Notes under the pieces: model-generated
The model's database searches: none
The model's input: only the letters and a program-made list of their open reading frames with translations
What the model was told of the DNA's origin: nothing
Assembly: GCA_018257865.1 (NCBI GenBank)
Contig: JAEUBA010000024.1
Span: forward strand, 186,001-250,000
Reading direction: 5' to 3'
DNA from: Stereocaulon alpinum
Lineage: Eukaryota > Ascomycota > Lecanoromycetes > Lecanorales > Stereocaulaceae
DNA: 64,000 bases
In this document: in pieces, positions 45,262 to 56,005 of the stretch
How positions within the stretch are numbered: position 1 is the stretch's first letter
Layout: the number at the start of each line of letters is the position of its first letter
Position numbers and translations under genes: made by a program

Positions 45262-48045
45262 TTACAACCCCCTAGCAGCAAGCACGCCCTTCAACTTCTT
45301 CTGAAAACTAAAAACATGCTCCGGTCCAATCATAGTATAATGCGCGCCATCCACCTCGTGGAACCTGGGCTCCTCCCTAACGAATTCCTCCCACTTACTC
45401 AAATGCTTCTCCAACCACTCACCCTTACTACTAGCCACCATAGCCAATGGAATTGCATAGAATACATCTATCGCAGCCACATTCCCACTTGGCTCATAGT
45501 TCTGCGCCATACTCTGCAGCCCATACGCCAGCCCTGTCCAATTCTCTAATGCTTCGGTAGAAAGCGAGAGTTCAGCCCAACGGGCTTCATCGGCGATGGA
45601 GATTATGTGGGCGAGAGCTTCAGAGCGCGAGAGGGGTGCCATTTCTGGGGAGAGGGATTGAGCGCGAGACTCGGTAATGAGGTCGAGAAAGTAGGCGAGG
45701 TTGAGGAGGCATTCGGTCCAGTTGAGTTGGCGCATGCGGAATTTGATGTGTGGGGGCAGATTAAAGGCCCCGAGGAAGCGGACTTCGTCGCCGTTGGCTT
45801 CGAGGACTTTGCTGACTTCGAAAGCGAGCATGCTGCCGTAACTGTAGCCTGCTAATGCGTAGGGACCTTGGGGTTGTTGGGCTTTGATAGCTGTGTGGTA
45901 CGTCGTTACTGTTTCTTCGATGTCGGCAAAGTATGATTCGCCAGGATTGAAGCCACGGGCGCGGAGGGCGTGCACGGGGCGGTCGGTGAAATATTTGGCT
46001 AAGTTTAGGAAGACGAGGACTTCGCCGACGCCGGGATGGACGAGCCAGAGAGGGGGCTTGGACCCGGAATGTTGGAGGGTTACGATGGGGTTGTAGCTTT
46101 TTGGGTGGTTTAGGTCTTGGAGAGCGCGGGCAAGGGAGCGCACGGTCGGGTGCGTCATCATTGTTATGATGGGGATTTGGGCGGAGAGGTTCAGGCGTTT
46201 TTCTATGGCGCGGGTGGCTTTGATCAGGTCGATGGACGTAACGCCCATTTCAAAGACTGGGGTGTCGATACCGAGTTCGTTTTCGGGCAAGCCCAGAGTC
46301 AGCTCAAATTCTTCCAATAGGATGCGTTCGGTCTCGTTCTCGGGTGCTGTGATATGAATGACTTTGTACGCTTTGATAATCTCATCGTTAACTTCTTCAT
46401 ATCTTTTGTAGTCACCATTTTCGAAAGCTGTGCGTATTTTGGTGCGAGAGAGTTTGCCTAAGGTTGTCTTTTGAAGAAGCGAGCTGTCTAGAGGGAGGAC
46501 ATGAGGCCGGACCCCTGTCTGAAGCATTACTATCTTGACGATCGCGTCATGAGTTGCAACACGGACTTCATCATCGTCAGGCGCGTATGCTGGCAAATAG
46601 ATGATGCAGACCGATTCTGTCTGTGATTTCTTCTGCCGATACGAGAAGCAGACAGTGTAGCTCGCAGTGACTCCAGGCATCGTAGCTTCTTCAAGGGCTG
46701 TCTCGATTTCGTGGGGTGAATATTTGACTCCGTTGATATTGATCTGTTCTTTGCCACGTCCGGCGAGGTTGAGCATCCCCGCCGAATCGATCAAGGCTTT
46801 GTCACCAGTCTTGAACCAGCCGTCACTTGTGAATGCCTCAGCAGTGGCAGCCGCATTGTTATAGTATTCCTTGAAGACTACAGGCCCAAAAACCTCAAGA
46901 TCGCCACGCTCATTGGCTTTGGCAATCCTTCCACCTTCGGATTGGACCGTGATCCTCATCTGGATTCCAGGAATGCAGGTGCCCAGAGTGGTGAACTCCA
47001 GTTCATGTTCCACATCGTACCTTGGGCAGTCACCATTGTATATAGAGCCAGCGCAAGTTTCCGTCATACCGAAGCCCGGCGCAAGCACATTGGGTGGCGC
47101 ACCATAGACGCTGAGCAGCTTTGAGACAGCATCAGTGGTTTCCGTGGGGTTGGCCTCTCCACCGGACGTGATACAGCGAAGGCAAGTCAAATCTAGATTC
47201 GCTATTGCAGGATCAAGGTTTTCGGTATCAAGAATGTGCCTCAGCCTTGCGAGGAAGAAGTTTGGCGCGAAAGACCGGCAAACACGATGTCTGTCGATCA
47301 GTCGAAGGAAGAGTGATGGGTCCGCGACCATGTCCGAAGCCTGCACATGGATCTGATCGACGCCAAGGTATAAGCCCTGCAGATGGATCTCGAGCATGCT
47401 AGCCACGTGGTCGAGGCCAATCCAATTGAGGAAGGCGTAGTCTTGGGGGAGCTCCCGTATGGATGCTTTCCCCGAGACGGACGCAAGGATTTGTCCATGC
47501 CTCAAGCCGACAGCCTTAGCGTTCCCGGTGCTACCTGATGTGAGCATAAGCAGAGCAACATCGTCGGCACCTGGGGCTGGTCCGCCCGGTATGGTCTTGT
47601 GGAAACCGTTTTTAAGAGACCCTAGACTTTCGATAGCGTGAAGCCTGAGTATCTTCTGTCCGTCGAATTCACCGAAGGAGCTACGCCTGGTAATGCAAAT
47701 TGGGTCCTTCAACAAGGTATAGAGGTGCAAGATGTGCTTGTCTCGCTGTCTGGGATTGTTGGAGAATGGAGTCGACATTGCTGGGATACACCCAGCATAA
47801 AGAACAGACCAAAACCAGACAATGGCGTCCAAGTGGTCATTGAGGTGTACGAGGATGACGGAGCCTTCGGTGAATCCATCAATGCGGTGTAGAAGCTGAG
47901 CATTGTGCTCAGCTTGAGATCTTAATTGACCGTAGCTTAATCTCCGACCACTATCGGTATTGCCCAGAGGATAGCTGACCAGGCCGCACGGATCGTGATT
48001 GTCTTCTGCGTGCTTCAGAAGGTCTCGGAGATTCTGAAGCGACAT
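45262..48045 (-). CDS. NRPS-like synthetase, A-T-TE (aryl-keto-acid type)
   Basis: An intronless frame of 927 residues, starting at ATG in a good context (AAGATG). The adenylation domain (about 1-560) has LMLTSGSTGNAKAV, GFGMTETCAGS, GWFKTGD, GRGKEQININGVKYSP and a TTLGKLSR Lys motif. The thiolation site is FEMGVTSIDL with Ser about 604. The thioesterase has GYSYGS with Ser about 735 and a GAH motif with His about 902. There is no condensation domain. Length and order match TdiA, atromentin and butyrolactone-type synthetases, which activate two aryl-pyruvates and dimerise them into quinones or furanones. Substrate identity cannot be read here. The frame extends 40 codons upstream only from a TTG, so I reject that start. 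The gene shares a 1.2 kb bidirectional promoter with the O-methyltransferase. Confidence 0.9.
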   Translation of the reverse strand: MSLQNLRDLLKHAEDNHDPCGLVSYPLGNTDSGRRLSYGQLRSQAEHNAQLLHRIDGFTEGSVILVHLNDHLDAIVWFWSVLYAGCIPAMSTPFSNNPRQRDKHILHLYTLLKDPICITRRSSFGEFDGQKILRLHAIESLGSLKNGFHKTIPGGPAPGADDVALLMLTSGSTGNAKAVGLRHGQILASVSGKASIRELPQDYAFLNWIGLDHVASMLEIHLQGLYLGVDQIHVQASDMVADPSLFLRLIDRHRVCRSFAPNFFLARLRHILDTENLDPAIANLDLTCLRCITSGGEANPTETTDAVSKLLSVYGAPPNVLAPGFGMTETCAGSIYNGDCPRYDVEHELEFTTLGTCIPGIQMRITVQSEGGRIAKANERGDLEVFGPVVFKEYYNNAAATAEAFTSDGWFKTGDKALIDSAGMLNLAGRGKEQININGVKYSPHEIETALEEATMPGVTASYTVCFSYRQKKSQTESVCIIYLPAYAPDDDEVRVATHDAIVKIVMLQTGVRPHVLPLDSSLLQKTTLGKLSRTKIRTAFENGDYKRYEEVNDEIIKAYKVIHITAPENETERILLEEFELTLGLPENELGIDTPVFEMGVTSIDLIKATRAIEKRLNLSAQIPIITMMTHPTVRSLARALQDLNHPKSYNPIVTLQHSGSKPPLWLVHPGVGEVLVFLNLAKYFTDRPVHALRARGFNPGESYFADIEETVTTYHTAIKAQQPQGPYALAGYSYGSMLAFEVSKVLEANGDEVRFLGAFNLPPHIKFRMRQLNWTECLLNLAYFLDLITESRAQSLSPEMAPLSRSEALAHIISIADEARWAELSLSTEALENWTGLAYGLQSMAQNYEPSGNVAAIDVFYAIPLAMVASSKGEWLEKHLSKWEEFVREEPRFHEVDGAHYTMIGPEHVFSFQKKLKGVLAARGL

Positions 48046-49257
48046 CTTGGACTCACAAATTGAAAGATTGGTGAAGAAGCACAATGCAAGTATGAGAAAA
48101 CAGTTGCTGGAGACCTGGAAATGTCTTGGGGAAAAAGAAGGGTAAGTGAATGGAATGGCGAACAAATACTCTTCTCAAAAGCAATCAGCTCTAATAGGAA
48201 TGCCAAGGCAGAGACCGCTTCTACGGAAGATACACCGCATCCATACGCGTGGGGTATATGACACAATGCAATCAGCGAACTCGTAAGCATGATGACAAGT
48301 CTATGATAGATGTTCTGAGCTGTAAGATCAAGAAGCTCGTTGCACAATCAGTATGACTGGGTTACAATTCTACACGTCAGCACGACCGGCCCGTAATGCT
48401 AGGAGGCATTCCTTCAGATACACATAACTTGCTTAGATGGACCATAGCACTGCGCTTGTTGTTTGGCAGGATTTTAAATCCGAGTACATGGATAGCTGGC
48501 GCTTACGAACAATGGTAGGCTAGATAGGCAGCAGGTAGTCTGGAAGATAGCAACTGCCACATGGTTGGTATCACTTGGACGAGGATAGATGATTAGTCGC
48601 AGCGAGCCGATGTTGATTCAGTCAGGGAATAGCATCCTCCATGACTCATATTGATATCAGGTCGTACAGATCCCACTAGCCGCAACTTGGAAGAGTGGGC
48701 GAGTCTTTGCAATGAAATCGGTGGCTGGACAGGTGCCCCTTATCGGCTCGATTATACAGGAAGCTACATAGTGAATTGACAATGTGACAGTATCAAAGAG
48801 ACGTGAAAAGGCTATTCACTACAAGCATCGACTTACGTAAGCTCACAATCGGATCTCCGATCGAGGAGGATTCTGGTCTCGGTAAGAGTTGCGCTGCTTT
48901 CCCTGATCATCAATTTACGCGCCTGTACAAGCACTACCAGGATCCATAGGCTCAATACGACCCGCATGCTAACAGTTATTAGGAATCACACCGTTGCATG
49001 ATATTGCATGCAGGGTGGTGGGGTTCGTAGAATTAGCGTAAAAGGCTCCGAACTTACTGTGGATACCTGCTCTGGCGGTGTCCCGTAAGAATTTAGCGCA
49101 TTGCGGCAGGAGGTTTCGAGGGTGTGTTCGGCTTTATTTCAGAAAGGTTTGGCCGACTGTCAACCAATGTTGTAATTCGTGATTCCTCTCCTTTATAATA
49201 CACACATTTGCCACCTCTTACCAAAGCTCACACAACTTGAAACATACCACCAACGTG
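48046..49257. promoter_or_regulatory. bidirectional promoter region, NRPS-like / O-methyltransferase
   Basis: 1,212 bp between two divergent pathway-type genes. On the methyltransferase side a CCAAT word lies at about 49164-49168 and TATAATA at 49194-49200, about 60 bp before its ATG. I did not find a repeated cluster-specific operator. Confidence 0.5.
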
Positions 49258-50611
49258 ATGGAGGCTGTCATTGACCAAGCAAAGCGTGTGGCTAGTAATG
49301 CGAACGAGAATGAACGCAAGAAGATCATCGACGATCTTCGAGACTTATCGTATTCACTTGAAACCCCAGATGACACATCGCAGAGAATCATGTACTTGGT
49401 AAGTAAGTTATACTTGGCGTAATCTGAGGTGACCGTGATCTAACGGTGAATGTGGCAAAATTGCAGCACCTGCAAATTTCGAGTGTACGTGTCGGTTGTG
49501 ACCTGAAGCTATTCGATTTGCTTGCTGCAAGCGACACTCCATTGAGTGTAGAACAGCTTCAGAAACAGACTGGGGCAGCACCTGTACTTCTTGGCAAGTC
49601 CAGTCAATCACGCTAACTAATCATCTACAAGCTCTAACTGCCAACTTAGGACGCCTTTGTAGATACCTCGCTTCGATCGGAATGATCAAGGAGACCGGAA
49701 AAGACAAATTCGCAGCCACAAATGTTACCAAGGCGCTTGCAATACCTGGAATCCAAGCTGGCGTGCATCACCAGTGAGTAATTCAGAGTCTCTGGCAAAC
49801 GCTATAGCAATCCAGTCTCTCGCTATCTGAAAAATGGCTGAATCTATAACCTCACAGATTCGATACGGTCGGGCCAATGTATCAGGAAATGCCTGATTTT
49901 TTGGCCAAGGTCAATTATACGGATGTTACAGATAGCAACAACACGGTGCACCAAGCAGCTTGGAAGACCGACGAGCCAGTTTTCGCCTGGTTTGCCAAAC
50001 ACCCACAGAACGCAAGCTACTTCAATGATTACATGATGTATCGTCGCCAGGGTATGACCACTTGGCTCGATGTATACCCTGTTGAGAAGGAAACAAAAGG
50101 TTGGGACCCAGAAGCTCCAGTCTTTATCGATATTGGAGGCAACATTGGCCACCAATGCGCCGGGCTCAAAGCAAAGTACCCCGAACTTCCCGGACAAGTG
50201 ATCCTACAGGACCTTCCACAGCCCATTAGCCAGGCTTTGCAGACGCCTGGGGTCAAAAACATGGTCCACGACGCCTTCCAGCCCGAGCCAATCAAAGGCT
50301 CTAAGTTCTATTACATGAGAGCCATCCTCCATGACTGGCCTGACCACAAGTGCCGTGAGATATTGCAAAATATTATTCCAGCGATGGGTCCACACTCCGC
50401 AATCCTCCTAGACGAGATGGTTCTTCCAGACACCCACGTCCACTGGCAAAGCGCACAAATCGACCTTTCCATGATGGCCGCTCTCGCCTCCACCGAGCGC
50501 ACAGAGACAATGTGGGCTGAATTGCTGGATTCAGTTGGTCTGAAAATCGAGAAGGTCCTTACCTACACGCCCTCAATTTACGAGAGCGTCATGACCGTAG
50601 TCCGCAAATAG
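49258..50611 (+). CDS. SAM-dependent O-methyltransferase (plant-type family 2)
   Basis: Exons 49258-49398, 49467-49593, 49650-49773 and 49858-50611 give 381 residues. The N-terminal part is a winged-helix dimerisation region (VGCDLKLFDLLAAS, LGRLCRYLASIGMIKE). The SAM site VFIDIGGNIGH (about 220-229) departs slightly from the usual GGGxGH. The catalytic His lies in RAILHDWPD at about 289, followed by LLDEMVLPD. The second intron (49594-49649) starts with GCAAGT rather than GT and ends CTTAG; this splice restores LLGRLCRYL. Such enzymes methylate phenolic or enolic hydroxyls. Together with the divergent NRPS-like gene, it probably methylates that product or a precursor. An in-frame TTG lies upstream, but the ATG after CAACGTG is the proper start. 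Confidence 0.9.
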
Positions 50612-52257
50612 AGACTTCTGCTAGAGCGTGCAGTATGCAACTTCCATTCTGCACATTTTGCTCAGCAATTTGCACTTCAAGTAAACCTCAAAAGCGGTCA
50701 ATAGACATCATCGGATAGATAGCTTATGCAAGCCTATGTTTACACAAGACTAAGCTCGATCATTGCAAGCTGAGTTTCTAGCATTGCCTTACTCCAAAAT
50801 CTCGCATAATGAATTAGGTGAGGTACGACAACAGCTAGAGCAGTGACGGCGCGGAGATGACATCATTCAGGCCACAGAAACTAAGCCTTATCCCGAACGC
50901 ACATAGTCACTAAGAGTACCCAAGCGCGATGCAATGCAATGCAACGCAACAAAGAACTCTAGAGTAACCTTCAATCTCCCATGATGCAACAAAAAAACGT
51001 GGCGGTCAAGACATCCTCGGACTTTCGCAATGCCGAGCGCGTTGCAAGAATCCCACACAGTCAGCAGCGTTCCGCCACGGACTTCGGATATCGTGCGGGA
51101 TCTGCTCCGGGCCCGAACCCTCAATACCTTATCAGCCTATCCATCTTAAAGTGAGATTGACTCCGTCATAACGTTTTATTACATGGGGGGGTCCTAAGAA
51201 TCTGACGAGGCTACGCCAGGGGGTGTCGGCGGGTTTGTCATATGTGCAGCCGTCATCCCGTTGAAATCCGATTAGCCGGAGTGCGATTGACTAAGTGGAT
51301 ATGCATAGACCTGGCCTCGTATAAGACCAACTGATTTTGCCACGGATAACCGAATTTTCTAGGCATTCCTCAAATACTATCATCCGAGTCTGACAGGGAC
51401 TAACTGAAGGGTGAATCGGCTCGATCGGCAATTGTACAATTGGACGACGCATGGTCATCTATCGCTTCAGCTGACTGCACTAGCCACCCTCGAGGTTTAT
51501 ATATGACGCAACAGCTACCAGACCATAATGCTGACCTCGCCTGTTGAAGCCGAAGATCTAAAGTTTGATGCAGTGAGGTCTGATTGTCTACTGATACACC
51601 GTTCTTTCAACGAACAGTGGAACCCGAGCCATGTCCAAGTCCACTCCTTCATCATGGATATGCTAGTATCCAACTAAGCTGAGGGCGTCAAGATAGCCCA
51701 TACTACCAGATCCTTCGAGCTGAGGGCGTCAAGACAGCCCATACTACCAGATCCTTCGAGCTGACGCGTCCTTGAGAAATAGATAGTGCTTGTTTGTTTT
51801 GGGTTCATTAGATCTCACGGGAATAACGAATACAGCGAGCATCGGCGATACCAGGCGGTGACAGAAGTCAAGAGAGTTTCTTAGCGCTAGCCGGATCATG
51901 GAACCTGCCGTATTCAATTCAGCAGTGCTGCCTTTGATCCTGATAAGCTAAAATTCCGTACTACTGATGACGAATTTCTTTTCTGAAAATCTCCCCAAGT
52001 ATGGAACGATGTTGACGGCCTTTGATGCATTAACTCAGCTTGGAAAGATTGAACTTTACGTACTCCGTGCGAAGAGAGTTCCTCCATTTCTGTCACACCT
52101 TGGTGGCGGTGCTTGTATATTAGATGTTATACGGATAGAAGATCGAATTGAAGCAATTGGGAAGCAGCTGCTCTATCACGCCTTCCGCCTGAATTTAGGA
52201 AGCTACTCTAATCGCCTTTAAACTATAGTTCGAGCAGTTACTCTATCAAAGAAGCTT
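50612..52257. other. intergenic region with a 41-bp tandem duplication
   Basis: About 1.65 kb between convergent genes, without a credible reading frame. It contains the tandem duplication at 51677-51758. Confidence 0.5.
51677..51758. repeat. tandem duplication, 2 x 41 bp
   Basis: Units 51677-51717 and 51718-51758 (AGCTGAGGGCGTCAAG...CCTTCG) differ at one position; a third partial copy, AGCTGA, follows. Confidence 0.9.
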
Positions 52258-53394
52258 CTAAAACCCGTTCTTGCCCTCGCTGTTTGTATCGTCCTTTGGA
52301 CCTTTATTGTAAAAGTCCAACCCACTTTCCACCCTCACAGCACCATAGATACCACAAATATCCTCTTTCGGCCCGACGCTATTTTCTACGTCGGCGAGAT
52401 GCTCAACGGCTACTTTGTAGGACTTGAGGGAGACGTTGTTTTCCTTGGCGAGATCGAGGACTTGGGACGTTAGGTGGCGGGCTTTGTGGACTTCGACCAT
52501 TGGCTATGAGACATGTTCGTATTAGTGGGTTCTCTAGTGTAGGATAGCGATTCGTACCTCTTTCTGATAATAGTCCCCATTAAGCATCTTGTTTGAATAT
52601 ATCGTATGAGCTGCCGCATGCGGGAAATTGTCGATCAACTTCTGCGCATTCTCAACTCCTAGTCCTGTTTTTTCGGCAAAAACGTTGATCTCGGCACATG
52701 TCTCCATCGTCGTCATGATTAGGACGTTGCCGATGATCTTTAGTAACGAGGCTTTGCCGGCTTCTTCGCCGCTGAGATCGACTACGGCTTGGGCTACGAC
52801 GCCGACGAGGTAGGGCTTTATACGCGCGACTGCGGCTGCGGGGCCGGCGGGGACGCAGATGAGTTTGCCTATGGTTGCTAGGCTGGGCTCGCCGAAGACT
52901 GCAAATTTCTGTAAGCGACAACTGGTGAGTATTTTCGTTGGGTGGGAAGTGAAGTACCTGGCATAGCAACGAACTCGGCTCCAGCTTCCTCTATCTGCTT
53001 GGCGATCCGGTTCGTAACATCAGGTAGGACGGTAGAACTTTCGAGGAATAGTTTGCCGCGTATATCCATTCTGAAGATTTCTTCGAAGGTTTCCGTCACT
53101 GCTTCCTGATCTTGTAGGCAAGACCAGATGATGTCTGCTTTTGTGACGGCCTCTTCTACTGTTGCTACTACGGTCGAATGGCCGATACTTGAACTGTGCT
53201 CTTCGGCGCGCTTTTGAGTTCGATTCCATAAAATGAGCGGCTTCTCCAGTTCTGCTTTGGCGACTATGTTTTTGGTCATGGCCTTAGAAGCAACGTATTA
53301 GCGCTTGGAGCAAAGCCAATTTCCGTCCATTCATTTTGAGAAGACATACCTGGCCCATTAGGCCTATGCCCAAATATGCAAATTGAGGAGCCAT
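52258..53394 (-). CDS. NAD(P)-dependent 3-hydroxyisobutyrate/6-phosphogluconate dehydrogenase-like oxidoreductase
   Basis: Exons 53394-53350, 53282-52958, 52898-52558 and 52503-52258 give 318 residues; introns are 67, 59 and 54 bp. The N-terminal Rossmann motif YLGIGLMGQAM has GxGxxG at 9-14. The substrate loop EFVAMPVFGEPSLATIGKL restores the family AxPVxG pattern across the second intron. GKASLLKIIGN carries the expected catalytic Lys. The C-terminal helical domain (about 170-300) completes the beta-hydroxyacid dehydrogenase fold. It should reduce or oxidise a small hydroxy- or keto-acid; the substrate is unknown. Its position next to the methyltransferase makes a cluster role possible. It is intact. 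Confidence 0.87.
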
Positions 53395-54731
53395 GCTGTT
53401 GCTATCGTGATGATGCTGGAGTTTAATATGAAAGCCCCAAAATTCTATATAGTACACATGTTATCACCCCACATTAAATCTCACAGCAATCAATTGTGTG
53501 GATAACAGAAAGGTCCGACTTCGGCTTCCATTTCCCTCGGAGATGGTGTCCATCATGCTAAAAGCAGGCGAATTCACACTCGTGGCTTCGCAGCTCTGGT
53601 GCAGGAACGTTGCACACTGTTTCTAAGCTGACAACAGAGAGGATCGCAGGCCTGGCTGCAAACCCACAATCCTACTTTACATGCGGGCTCGCTTACCCCT
53701 GAACCACTAGTGGTCTCTTCGTCCGCGTCATGGTACCGCGAAAGTCATGCAGGGCCATCCTTCCAACTAGCTGGGTAAGCACGCATACACACTATCGTGC
53801 AAGCCAGCAGAACGGATCTGTGATCCCGAATTGGCCGTCATTGATGAAAGTGGAAATTGAGTAAGCCGGTGGGATTCCCAAGTTCCGGGTCTAACCATAT
53901 GAAGCAAGTGGCGTGCACGTAACAAAATGTCCACCTTCACGCTCTAAAAAGCTCTTTCCAACAGTTCTCTGCTTCAGAGTTCCCAGCCCGGACAAAGGAT
54001 GTATGCACGGTGTGTCCGATAGCTACCTGTGGGACGTTGTACACATTGCCTCGTTTCCCTACTTGGTCATGTAGTCCAGCGAACGCGGCATGGCTTACTC
54101 TGTCAGCTCGTCAGCTCAGTGTAAGCTCCAGCTCGCTTGCATCGAGGGATATGACTGGCTCGATTGTTTCATACTCCATTACCGGGAATCCATCCTTTTT
54201 CCTTCGCGGTGGCGATCCGGATCTAACCCCGATGCTGTGCATACTGACCTGCGTACCTTGGGCTTAGATTATTAATCAGCTTTACCGTCGCGCAATGCTC
54301 ATACCGCTCATCCCATATGCTTTCCTACGCTGACACTCTAATGAGATCGAGAACATTCGACTCACTAGGCATTTCGATAGTACAGTCAATGAGTGCTTTC
54401 TTTAGGCAGCCTGAAGCACGGTCCAGCATTGGCGTCCAACTCTGATTATGAAGGTTTGTTGCCGGAGACTTTGTCAGATCAGGTCTCAAAAACGGCCACA
54501 TTCGAGCACACGGGATCTGCAACCATGAACAACAATTCCTATTGCAACTCTGTGCGGCACAGGCTACTTAGTCGATTTGCTCATTACCTTATTCGCAATG
54601 GTGTCGAGGAAGGCTTATCCGGCACAGCACCTGACAGAATAACGTGTAGCAAAACAAGTTGCCCAAATCATGACCATTGACACTCTTTCACTCGCATTGA
54701 GCCATATTTCGCAAATGTGCCAGATTGCATA
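53395..54731. other. intergenic region, nothing recognised
   Basis: About 1.3 kb between divergent genes. Small frames at 54010-54680 have no recognisable features. Confidence 0.5.
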
Positions 54732-56005
54732 ATGCGGACTGTACGGAAAGCTACTCTCATTGTATCAGTCATCCTTCCCGTTCTTGCTATAATCGCTATA
54801 TGTTTGCGATTTTACGCCCGGCGAGCAAGGAAGCTTGCTTATCTGGCTGATGATTGGTCTATTCTACTTGCACTCGTAAGACACCGACTTGTTTGCAACA
54901 CAGGCAGTACTCATCCGCCTAGGTCTGTACCGTCTTCGCCAGCATCCTTACTTTCTATGGCGAGGTTGCTAGAGGCCTCGGTCTCGGACCAGCGGAGGTG
55001 CACGGCGAACAAGCAAGACAAGCTTACAAGGTGAGTCTCTGCAGATTCAATCACTTCACTCTTGTTCATGCTTCTTGACTGAACCAGCAGGTCTTCTATG
55101 CGATAATGCTATTCGTTTACTTGACTTTTGGCATAGTCAAAATCTCAGCCCTTCTTTTTTACAATCGAATCTTTGCGGAACGACGCTTTCGCCTGACGTC
55201 CAATATCATGATGGCTGTTGTCGTCGCTTGGACTATCGCACAGTTCATCGTAAGTCCACATTCGATACCCTAATTCGATTTGAATGCTCAAGGTTGGTAG
55301 ATCCAAGCGCTTAATTCCTGGAATACACCTGGATTCTGGAACTTCAAGCTCCTGGACTATGGGGCTTTCAACATTACTATGGCCGTGCTGGATTTTGTCT
55401 TTGATATCCTGATCTTGGTGTTACCAATTCCCGTAATCAGCAGATTACAGATGGGCAAAAGACAAAAGTACTCCATCATTGGTATTTTCTGGCTCGGATC
55501 CATGTGAGTCACAGTCACCCCAACCCTTACTCGTACTCTAACATGAATGCGTAGTTGCGTTATCGCCTCCGCTCTCCGAATATACTACACCCACGCCTTC
55601 CTCTCCATAGATGCCAACTCTTCCGAAGCCTGGATCACCAGTATCGTCTCTGCCAACAGCCTCTGGATTATAATCGAGGCCAATGTCTCCATAATCGCCG
55701 CCTGCCTCCCTACCCTCGGCGGCTTCCTCAAAAGCCGCTTAGCCACCCAGAATATTGAGGCCGGCTCGAAGTACTCAAATATCAGCGCTCGAAAGCTGTC
55801 GCAGTCTTTAGGTAGTAAAGGGAAGGGTAGGGGGAGTCTGTCAAACTCCGGAGAGAAGAGAAATACCTGGGTGCCGCTTAAGGATATGAGTATTGAGACT
55901 AGGGTTCTGAAGGAGGAGGGTGAGGAGAAAGGAATGTGTCCGGAAAGAGCGAGGGCGATCATGGTGGAGAAAACTTTTGTTACCGAGTCAAGGTCTTGCA
56001 ATTGA
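54732..56005 (+). CDS. fungal rhodopsin-like 7-TM integral membrane protein
   Basis: Exons 54732-54875, 54923-55030, 55091-55249, 55301-55503 and 55555-56005 give 354 residues. Introns of 47-60 bp all follow GT-AG. Seven hydrophobic helices are visible: ATLIVSVILPVLAIIAICLR, the DDWSILLALVCTVFAS region, VFYAIMLFVYLTFGIVKISA, IMMAVVVAWTIAQF, ITMAVLDFVFDILILVLPI, YSIIGIFWLGSMCVIASALR and SANSLWIIIEANVSIIAACL. This is the pattern of the large Pezizomycotina family with a conserved DDW after TM1, a TM5 ending in LPIP and an E(A)N-type TM7 (PTH11- and SAT4-related). The Ser/Lys-rich tail is cytosolic. Such proteins often sit near secondary-metabolite genes; their ligands are unknown. The start is the first in-frame ATG; an upstream exon cannot be excluded. 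Confidence 0.8.

Noticed and set aside
48046..48165. N-terminal extension of the NRPS-like protein (a further 40 codons)
   Set aside because: The extension begins with TTG and is hydrophobic, unlike the family; the ATG at 48045 gives the usual start.
53940..53970. Tenth array unit suggested by AAAAAGCTC
   Set aside because: No 3' box or second 5' element nearby; a chance match.
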